NCBI GenBank assembly: GCA_017961965.1
Contig: JAGCWG010000138.1
Coordinates: 1 to 5,164, forward strand
DNA length: 5,164 nucleotides
From: Bacteroidaceae bacterium
Lineage (GTDB): Bacteria; Bacteroidota; Bacteroidia; Bacteroidales; Bacteroidaceae
Direction: 5' to 3'
Positions 1-5,164 of this stretch are shown in pieces (position 1 is the first letter of the stretch; each line of letters begins with the position of its first letter). The notes beneath the pieces were generated by a model. It was not told the origin of the DNA. It was given only the letters and a program-made list of their open reading frames with translations, and did not search any database. A program made the position numbers and the translations under genes.

Positions 1-13
1 AATAATTTCAATG

Positions 14-871
14 TTAAAGAGGGCATTTCCTCACCACATACGTATATATAAGGAGGACGATATTCATAAGAAGGGCGTAGATGATGGCAGGGATGGAAAT
101 CCTTACATCATTGAACACGAATGGGCTTGAAGCAAGTGCTATGGCTTGTGCCGCATTCTGCATACCGACCTCAATAATGATGGTACGACGCTGCGCTCCC
201 TTGAGACGGAACACGTATGAAAGTGCCGCACCGATTGCAATACACACAAGGATGAGGGCAAGCACGGCAAGACCCATCTCGCCTATGTGGTCACGAATGC
301 TGTCAAACTCCTGAACGAAGAACGTACCAGCAAGGATGACAAGACATGGGAAAGCAATCTTTGAGAGTACCGCTTCAATCTTTGCAGCCTTTTCACGTGC
401 ATAACGGCGCATAGTAATACCAAGGCATATAGGTACAAGCATCGTGAACACATTCTGCATCACAAGCTTACCTACTGGCAACTGTATCTGCGTACCATCA
501 AGTATTCCGCTCTGTGACACAACCCACTCCATGATGACAGGAAGCGTAAAGAGGGTGATGACACTACTCAATGCTGTCAACGAAACAGAAAGCGCAACGT
601 CACCCTTTGCCAGCAAAGAGAAAACATTACTTGAACTACCACCCGGACAACATGCAATAAGCATGAATCCAACAGTAAAAATTGGTGGTAGAGAAAAGAC
701 ATAAGTAAGTGCAAATGCCACAAGTGGCAGACACACCAACTGCCCAATGAGTCCGACAATCACAGGCTTTGGTTTAGTCAAGAACAACTTGAAATCCTTA
801 ACCTGTAATGTAAGACCGAGGTCAAACATCAGAAGTGTGAGTATCAGAAGAACTATAAAAACACTATTCAT
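14..871 (-). CDS. BASS family (bile acid:sodium symporter-like) Na+-dependent transporter
   Basis: Predicted inner-membrane secondary transporter of the bile acid:sodium symporter superfamily, which couples Na+ entry to uptake of organic anions. The substrate here is unknown. Numbering from the ATG at 871 (285 aa), the protein opens directly with a hydrophobic helix (MNSVFIVLLILTLLMFDLGL). The family motif ACCPGGSSSNVFSLLAKGD follows at about residues 73-91, and the EVGMQN motif at about 234-239. The Glu and Gln of this ExxxQ motif are Na+ ligands in bacterial ASBT structures. The rest is alternating hydrophobic helices, consistent with the usual 9-10 membrane segments, and the length is normal for the family. 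The frame stays open upstream to a TTG at 949, which would add 26 mostly polar residues and overlap the porin stop. I prefer the ATG because the family fold begins there. The gene lies 67 bp after the porin with no visible promoter or terminator between, so co-transcription is likely. One oddity is AAQAIALA after the QN, where many relatives have a GLA-type sequence. Confidence 0.9.
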   Translation of the reverse strand: MNSVFIVLLILTLLMFDLGLTLQVKDFKLFLTKPKPVIVGLIGQLVCLPLVAFALTYVFSLPPIFTVGFMLIACCPGGSSSNVFSLLAKGDVALSVSLTALSSVITLFTLPVIMEWVVSQSGILDGTQIQLPVGKLVMQNVFTMLVPICLGITMRRYAREKAAKIEAVLSKIAFPCLVILAGTFFVQEFDSIRDHIGEMGLAVLALILVCIAIGAALSYVFRLKGAQRRTIIIEVGMQNAAQAIALASSPFVFNDVRISIPAIIYALLMNIVLLIYTYVVRKCPL

Positions 872-938
872 ATTCTTTTTTGAAAACTTTAACAAATAAT
901 TGTCTAATGAAAGCGGATAACTAAAATAGTATTCCTTA

Positions 939-2024
939 TTAGAACGCAATCTGGAACTGTGTTACCCACATATCAGTAGGTGAACCATTCTTAGGATTCT
1001 TACGTACATACTCACTACGGATGCAACACTGGCGATAAACCCAATACTGGAGACCACCGATGTAGTTACGTGTGTGAGCACCAGAAAGTGACGTGTTGCG
1101 ATCAAGATAGTCAAAGTTAGCAATAAGATCAAGTCCCTTAAAGAGGTGGAACTCTGCATTGGCATAATAGCCGAAGCTACGGATGCCACCATCATTACCC
1201 CACATTGCCTCAGAACGAAGATTGACAACAGGATTCTTGTGCTCAGCACCTACAGAGAAACGGTTGCGCTTGTAGTTCTCACCAGCCATGAACTTGCCAA
1301 AAGATGATGGAGCCTGAGCACGTGCAGTGCCAAGGATGAAAGATGCGCTGAACTTTGTCTTAGCAAAAGGCATTACATTGACCATACCGATAACATCCTT
1401 CTGAGTGTTGTTCTCCTTCTGATTCATACCCGCACCATTGAACACGCCAAGGCTATAATTGAGCAATGGAGCACCATCCTTCACAATAGCATCACCAGTA
1501 AGCATGATACCCACGTCACGACCTACCCTACCAAAACCATAACAAGGGTCATCGCCTCCAATACCAGCCATGAACGAAACACTCTCATCCATACCGATGT
1601 TACTGATGAGTGTAGGTGGCAAGAGGCTTTCGAGTGTGAATGGCTGCTTGTACTGTCCAACACGCACCTTGAGGGCAGGTGAGAAAGCATACTGTGCATA
1701 GTACTCATGCAACTTACTGTTTGCGATGTCATACATCAGCCAGAAACTTATCTTGTCGTTAATCTGGGCATCTGCCATAAGGATAAAACGCTGAACCTCC
1801 ATCTTGTCGCTTGACTCACCATCCTTCCACTCTGCTGTGGCAGACGACTGGCCGTAACCCATAAAACGGATTTTGCTTGTTCCTATTTGAACTGTAGGAA
1901 TGACACTCTCATTCTTCACGCCATCAGCCGATGGCGTTTCCTCTACCTCTGTAGCAAATGAAGACATGGAAAGCACGACAGCTCCCATCATCAACGCTAC
2001 ACGCTTAAAACCAACACTTTGCAT
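939..2024 (-). CDS. Outer-membrane porin, phosphate-selective porin O/P (OprO/OprP) family
   Basis: Predicted 361-aa outer-membrane beta-barrel channel of the OprO/OprP porin family. Residues 1-24 form a signal peptide (Lys-Arg at 7-8, hydrophobic core, SFA cleavage site before TEVEE). A short acidic mature N-terminus comes next, then alternating amphipathic strands. Family-like segments are KVRVGQYKQPFTLE at about 119-132, GRDVGIMLTGD at about 168-178 and a YSLGVFNGAG segment at about 190-199. The chain ends in QFQIAF with a terminal Phe, the usual signal for beta-barrel assembly. The length is slightly short for Pseudomonas OprP but normal for Bacteroidota members. The name comes from the family; phosphate selectivity cannot be shown here and I saw no Pho-box-like site. 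The ATG at 2024 sits about 35 bp from a strong TACCTTTG promoter element. A BASS transporter follows on the same strand, suggesting a paired route across both membranes. A Cys-Cys pair at 333-334 is unusual for a barrel strand. Confidence 0.9.
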   Translation of the reverse strand: MQSVGFKRVALMMGAVVLSMSSFATEVEETPSADGVKNESVIPTVQIGTSKIRFMGYGQSSATAEWKDGESSDKMEVQRFILMADAQINDKISFWLMYDIANSKLHEYYAQYAFSPALKVRVGQYKQPFTLESLLPPTLISNIGMDESVSFMAGIGGDDPCYGFGRVGRDVGIMLTGDAIVKDGAPLLNYSLGVFNGAGMNQKENNTQKDVIGMVNVMPFAKTKFSASFILGTARAQAPSSFGKFMAGENYKRNRFSVGAEHKNPVVNLRSEAMWGNDGGIRSFGYYANAEFHLFKGLDLIANFDYLDRNTSLSGAHTRNYIGGLQYWVYRQCCIRSEYVRKNPKNGSPTDMWVTQFQIAF

Positions 2025-2057
2025 AATTTAGAATATTTTGCTTTTCAAATTTGAATG

Positions 2058-2088
2058 CAAAGGTACTACATTTAATCAATAATTCATA
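2058..2088 (-). promoter_or_regulatory. Bacteroidota-type promoter of the porin-BASS unit
   Basis: On the minus strand TACCTTTG (2065-2058) matches the Bacteroidota primary sigma factor -7 consensus TAnnTTTG exactly. Nineteen bases upstream is TATG (2088-2085), a 3-of-4 match to the -33 element TTTG. Transcription would start near 2050, leaving a short A/T-rich leader of roughly 25-30 nt before the ATG at 2024. The leader has no Shine-Dalgarno motif, which is usual for this phylum. Confidence 0.75.
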
Positions 2089-2101
2089 ATTATAATTCTG
2101 T

Positions 2102-2121
2102 AAGTTTCCAATTTGAAACTT
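2102..2121. promoter_or_regulatory. 20-bp near-perfect palindrome upstream of the porin promoter (possible operator)
   Basis: AAGTTTCCAATTTGAAACTT reads nearly the same on both strands: nine of ten base pairs of the dyad match, with arms AAGTTTC and GAAACTT. It ends about 13 bp upstream of the putative -33 element of the porin promoter, a plausible place for an activator or repressor dimer. A/T-rich DNA throws up weak dyads by chance, but a 9/10 match is better than most. The binding protein is unknown. Confidence 0.4.
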
Positions 2122-2502
2122 TTTGGCATTTCAATACGTATAAAATCTGCGAGATAAAAAACTGATGGAACTACATAATCAAAAACGACGGTAGTATCGA
2201 AATGTCCTACTATTCCATAAATACATTAGACATGCGTTTGGTCTAAAAACAAGCCAATAAAAGACACTTTAGATATGTAAAAAACGCGATTACGAAATGA
2301 TTTTTATGTGTTTTTCCTTCGTCTTTCCTTCGGGAATGCTTCGGGGATTGTTCGGGAACAGTTCGGTTCACCCTTTAGTCATATTGTCCAAACACTTTAC
2401 TGTTTCTTGCGGAGTTTACGATTGTCCTATTTTATCACTTCTGAATTATCGTCTATTGACTTCAACAAAACAAAAGGGAAAATCACATAGGAGTCAATAC
2501 AA
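2122..2502. other. Non-coding remainder of the 531-bp intergenic region
   Basis: No convincing gene was found in the 2025-2555 gap. Besides the porin promoter, the near-palindrome, the 11-bp repeat run and the hairpin, listed separately, it is A/T-rich sequence. Plus-strand open frames from 2297 and 2308 run through the repeat and (for the longer one) the hairpin. They have biased composition, no visible promoter or ribosome-binding context, and no recognisable protein, so I treat them as chance. No tRNA-like or other structured RNA was recognised. Confidence 0.5.
2318..2372. repeat. Five degenerate 11-bp tandem units beginning TTCG
   Basis: TTCG occurs at 2318, 2329, 2340, 2351 and 2362, exactly 11 bp apart each time. 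The units are TTCGTCTTTCC, TTCGGGAATGC, TTCGGGGATTG, TTCGGGAACAG and TTCGGTTCACC. The middle three share TTCGGG plus an A/G-rich remainder, and the outer two keep only TTCG or TTCGG. The phase breaks on both sides. The run is clearly richer in G and C than the flanking sequence. The 11-bp period is not a multiple of three, so protein-level selection is an unlikely cause, but it is close to one helical turn. On the plus strand TTCC-TTCG-GGAA (2325-2336) could form a short stem with a C(UUCG)G tetraloop if transcribed. Function is unknown. Confidence 0.7.
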
Positions 2503-2542
2503 GTTTCGGAAGTATTTACCACAAGAGAAATACTTCCGAAAC
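2503..2542 (-). terminator. Perfect 15-bp hairpin after the DUF2059-like gene, probable terminator
   Basis: GTTTCGGAAGTATTT (2503-2517) and AAATACTTCCGAAAC (2528-2542) are exact reverse complements around a 10-nt loop. The hairpin starts 13 bp after the stop codon at 2556, where a terminator or 3'-stabilising stem would be expected. In the direction of transcription it is followed by TTGTATTGAC, so there is no good U-tract, and release may be weaker than at the other terminator in this window. A dispersed palindromic repeat is the main alternative. Confidence 0.6.
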
Positions 2543-2555
2543 AATGCGTCTTTAT

Positions 2556-3398
2556 TTACTTATTGATCACAGCCATCATCTTTTCAGAAATTGCCTGAGA
2601 CATCGGAATGAAGTTGGACATCATATCCATGTTGGCAGCCTTGAGATGCTGACCCGCCTCTGAACGTAACAGACTTAAACTGAAGTCAAGGTCAGCCTCC
2701 GTATAGACCTCACCAGCAGTATTGCATACAACGACAAAGACATCTTCCATGAGAATACGGATAAGAGCCTTGACACTTTCCATCTTCTCAGGATTATTTT
2801 TCTTTGCAACTGATTCAATCTGATGTGATATGTTGCCCATTACAGCATTGACAATCTGGTCAGAACCAGATTCACGAACCATAATATCCCACTTCTTCTT
2901 GAAACTCTCAGGACCTGTATATTTAAGCGGTTCCACTTTCTTGCCATCCATACAAGCCTGCATCTTTGCTGGCATATTGGCTTGCAGATAGTTCATGAGT
3001 GCTGGCATGAATCGCTTCATAAGCTGAGAGTTTTTCTCTACAATGGCGACTCCTTCTGGTGACTTATATGAAGCAAGCAAGAATGTGTAGTCAGACACAG
3101 TCACATGCTTAGCATAGTAGTCATACATGATATCGCAACAGTCATCATAAAATGGTCCTGACAAATATGTCTTAAGGCGTTCCATGGATTCACGTACACG
3201 TTCCTTATTTCCATGATTATGACGTGCCGTCAGTTGTCCGATGAACTCATCAGAAGTGAAACTTGACAAGTCAACAGCATTAGCCTTAAACAGTTCCTTA
3301 AGTTGTTCCTTGGTAATCTGCTGTGCACAACTCATTGTCGTTATTCCCATAAAAAGAATCAGCATCAGTGTGATGCGCCATACGATAGTCTTTCTCAT
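2556..3398 (-). CDS. Secreted hypothetical protein with two DUF2059-like segments
   Basis: Predicted 280-aa exported protein of unknown function. Residues 1-25 form a signal peptide (MRKTIVWR, hydrophobic core, then SCAQQ). Cleavage after Ala25 by signal peptidase I fits best. Cys24 could suggest a lipoprotein, but the preceding TMS is a poor lipobox. The mature protein is charged and mostly helical. It carries two similar segments: VSDYTFLLASYKSPEGVAIVE (about 101-121) and YTEADLDFSLSLLRSEAGQ (about 232-250). Both resemble the DUF2059 pattern of an acidic/aromatic helix, then Y/L-x-SP/SE-x-G, then a helix. This suggests an internal duplication; the assignment is from pattern memory and moderate only. 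It probably acts in the periplasm. The ATG at 3398 has an A/T-rich leader without a Shine-Dalgarno sequence. An upstream TATATTTG element and a hairpin 13 bp after the stop indicate a single-gene transcript, between terminators on both sides. Confidence 0.8.
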   Translation of the reverse strand: MRKTIVWRITLMLILFMGITTMSCAQQITKEQLKELFKANAVDLSSFTSDEFIGQLTARHNHGNKERVRESMERLKTYLSGPFYDDCCDIMYDYYAKHVTVSDYTFLLASYKSPEGVAIVEKNSQLMKRFMPALMNYLQANMPAKMQACMDGKKVEPLKYTGPESFKKKWDIMVRESGSDQIVNAVMGNISHQIESVAKKNNPEKMESVKALIRILMEDVFVVVCNTAGEVYTEADLDFSLSLLRSEAGQHLKAANMDMMSNFIPMSQAISEKMMAVINK

Positions 3399-3497
3399 AA
3401 TGATTAGGTTTTTTATTTAGTTGATTATTGTTCTTATTGGTCTTTGACTATTTAGTTTAGCCAATTGGTTTAGTTTCTCTATTCTTCTTTCTTGAGG

Positions 3498-3505
3498 CAA
3501 ATATA
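3498..3505 (-). promoter_or_regulatory. Probable -7 promoter element of the DUF2059-like gene
   Basis: On the minus strand TATATTTG matches TAnnTTTG exactly. It lies between the terminator of the upstream gene and the ATG at 3398. No good TTTG -33 element is present 19-21 bp further upstream, so the promoter rests on the -7 match and its position. Transcription from it would give a leader of about 90 nt. Confidence 0.55.
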
Positions 3506-3567
3506 AAAAGTTTTGCAAAAAGGAGACTGCTTTTTATCGATTTTTCTTAATAAAGCTTAAAAGACAC

Positions 3568-3596
3568 AAAAAAAAGGGCAAAGAACTTGCCCTTTT
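3568..3596 (-). terminator. Strong intrinsic terminator after the PspC-fusion gene
   Basis: On the minus strand AAAAGGGCAA (3596-3587) pairs exactly with TTGCCCTTTT (3581-3572) around a 5-nt GTTCT loop. The descending arm runs into eight consecutive T residues (3575-3568). A GC-containing stem flowing into a U-tract, 38 bp after the stop codon, is a textbook Rho-independent terminator. It isolates the PspC-fusion gene from the DUF2059-like gene. Confidence 0.9.
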
Positions 3597-3634
3597 CGTG
3601 AAATGGAGATTGCAAAAGCAAAAGAAGAGTCAGT

Positions 3635-5164
3635 TTAGTTGACTTTCACAAACCTGAAGTCCGTAGCAGAGAACCATCCGTGATAGTCGCCCTTGCCGTC
3701 CTTGAGTGTTGTGACACCATACTTGACAGTAAGCGGTTCACTAACAACGATGTCATCAATATACACATAGCTCCAGCCATAGCCTTTGCCGTCATGTACA
3801 TTTGCATATTCCTCACCACGAGTTACGGTTCTGTCCTCGTCCTCAAGATGAGTTGAAGGAATATTGCGGAACTCATCCACAAGTGCCTTGACAACCTTGT
3901 CTGTATTATATGTGCTATCCACGAGTGTCAACCATATATTACCACCCTCATTACCATAGGCAGGAATCTCTGCATACTTGATGGTCTTGTCCTTGCCGAA
4001 CTTGTCGTTGTAGCAGAAGATGTAAACCTTCTCATGCTCTGCACGACAGTTTGCAACGAGGCGATAAGTTCCTGGCTGAAGAGTTTCTGTGTTTTCTGCC
4101 GTATAGCGAACATGATTACCCTCTGTGTAAGCATCGAGATAACGTACATTTCTGTCACCATTCATATACTCACCCCATTTGGTATATCTTTTACTACAAT
4201 CAGCTTCCACCATCTTCCAGCCATTGTTGCGGAAATAATAGTAGTCCTCCTCATTATAGAACTTAATGCCATCCACAATCCACTTCTTTTGCTGTTCCTC
4301 ATAATATTCTTTCCAATGCTCTTGATTTTCCACTCTGTACTTATAAATCAAAGAGCCATAAGAAAGACAAGCAATGGCAAGAGAGGCTATACACACAATG
4401 ATGAAAGATAAACGAGCACCAGAAGAAAAACGCTTACGATCAGCCTTACGCCTGCGAATTAAAGCATATATTGGAATACAAATGAATACTAATGCTGCGA
4501 TGGTTCCTGCCAATATTGTCAAATAATTGTCTGCGGCAAAAACCTCAAAAGGAATATCTACACTATTGGTATTATAATTCACATCACCAAATATCAATCC
4601 AAAAGGAATACACATCAAAGCAAACAGGAGAACAACAAGAAAAAAGAGCAAGCAAAAAACAAATAAGATGACTGGTGAAAAGATGATTGCAAGACAACCG
4701 ATTCCACATCCCTTAGCTATATTCACGCCAGTACTGCTATGATTTCTCTTGTAGTACATGTACTGGTCGTATGAAGCCTTTGCCCTACGTGCATGCTCTT
4801 CCTTGTTCGCTTGAGAGTCATCGCTAAAACTTGACTTAGCATCACCTTCGGTATTCACATTATCATCTTCGCATTTAGCTGATTCTGTACCAGTAGCAGC
4901 AGAGTTACCCTTGACGCCACTGCCATATACTCCAGACTTACTTGAAGAAGCGGATGTAAATCCATTTGAACGAGAAGAATAGTATGTGCCACCAAAGTTG
5001 CCGTTAGCCTCATTGAGCACTTCCTCTTGAAGATTCTCAGGATTGACCTCCTTACCCTGCATACGAAGTCTGTCCTCTGGAGTTCGTGCCTCTGGAACGA
5101 CTATGAGGAATACAAGGTAAAGTATAGGAACCATAAACATTGATGGGAATGAGATAATGTGTAT
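3635..5164 (-). CDS. PspC-domain membrane protein with large C-terminal soluble domain (5'-truncated by window edge)
   Basis: C-terminal 509 residues of a larger protein. The frame stays open from the Met at 5140 to the window edge (8 more codons: IHIISFPS), and the visible start matches the end of a PspC (phage-shock-protein C) domain: LYLVFLIVVPEARTPEDRLR, then MQGKEVNPENL. So the Met at 5140 is internal and the N-terminal PspC core lies outside the window. Counting from that Met: PspC tail 1-40; Ser/Gly/Asp-rich linker about 45-112; a basic stretch about 115-133; hydrophobic segments about 145-184 (long enough for two passes), 204-228 and 244-266; an acidic/aromatic coiled stretch about 270-300; then a soluble domain about 300-501. 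The soluble part (TLQPGTYRLVANCRAE, WSYVYIDDIVVSEP, FSATDFRFVKVN) looks like a beta-sandwich of the galactose-binding/jelly-roll type, which is inference. The PspC family is linked to envelope stress; the role of this fusion is unknown. Confidence 0.8.
   Translation of the reverse strand: MHIISFPSMFMVPILYLVFLIVVPEARTPEDRLRMQGKEVNPENLQEEVLNEANGNFGGTYYSSRSNGFTSASSSKSGVYGSGVKGNSAATGTESAKCEDDNVNTEGDAKSSFSDDSQANKEEHARRAKASYDQYMYYKRNHSSTGVNIAKGCGIGCLAIIFSPVILFVFCLLFFLVVLLFALMCIPFGLIFGDVNYNTNSVDIPFEVFAADNYLTILAGTIAALVFICIPIYALIRRRKADRKRFSSGARLSFIIVCIASLAIACLSYGSLIYKYRVENQEHWKEYYEEQQKKWIVDGIKFYNEEDYYYFRNNGWKMVEADCSKRYTKWGEYMNGDRNVRYLDAYTEGNHVRYTAENTETLQPGTYRLVANCRAEHEKVYIFCYNDKFGKDKTIKYAEIPAYGNEGGNIWLTLVDSTYNTDKVVKALVDEFRNIPSTHLEDEDRTVTRGEEYANVHDGKGYGWSYVYIDDIVVSEPLTVKYGVTTLKDGKGDYHGWFSATDFRFVKVN

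Noticed and set aside
81..759. Open frames overlapping the BASS gene on both strands
   Set aside because: The BASS frame has clear family motifs over its whole length; the alternatives show no protein features and are shadows.
893..900. Possible separate promoter for the BASS gene (ATTATTTG on the minus strand)
   Set aside because: The TTTG is present but the TA is not at the required distance, so it does not match TAnnTTTG.
2297..2566. Plus-strand open frame of 89 codons in the intergenic region
   Set aside because: It reads through the 11-bp repeat and the hairpin and runs into the 3' end of the opposite gene. It resembles no known protein, and no TAnnTTTG element lies at a suitable distance upstream. 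The second open frame from 2308 arises from the same composition.
3928..4411. Open frames on both strands inside the PspC-fusion gene
   Set aside because: They lie wholly inside a well-supported coding frame with membrane and soluble domains, have odd composition, and look like frame shadows.
5138..5140. Met at 5140 as the true start of the PspC-fusion gene
   Set aside because: The frame remains open to the window edge, and the residues right after this Met match the end, not the beginning, of a PspC domain.

Overview
The window looks like a chromosomal segment of a member of the Bacteroidota, most likely Prevotella or a close relative. The evidence is Bacteroidota-type promoter -7 elements (TAnnTTTG) ahead of two genes, A/T-rich leaders with no clear Shine-Dalgarno sequence, moderate-to-low GC, and protein families typical of that phylum. 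I infer the genus from style only; no marker gene is present. All four supported genes are on the minus strand, so transcription runs from high to low coordinates.

Layout in transcription order. (1) 5164-3635: the 3' part of a long membrane-protein gene that is cut by the window edge. Its first visible residues are the end of a PspC domain. A Ser/Gly-rich linker, several membrane segments and a large soluble C-terminal domain follow. A strong intrinsic terminator lies just after its stop. (2) 3398-2556: a secreted protein of about 280 residues with two DUF2059-like halves. It has its own TATATTTG promoter element and ends in a perfect 15-bp hairpin. (3) A 531-bp intergenic region. It holds that hairpin, a striking run of five TTCG-headed 11-bp units, a 20-bp near-palindrome and the porin promoter. 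(4) 2024-939: an outer-membrane porin of the phosphate-selective OprO/OprP family. (5) 871-14: a bile acid:sodium symporter (BASS) family inner-membrane transporter. It follows the porin by 67 bp with no visible promoter or terminator between them.

The porin and BASS genes probably form one transcript and could be an outer-membrane/inner-membrane uptake pair for an unidentified anionic solute. The PspC-fusion and DUF2059-like genes appear to be separate transcription units. I see no mobile element, CRISPR array, tRNA or rRNA. The least explained features are the phased 11-bp repeat and the PspC fusion with its C-terminal soluble domain.
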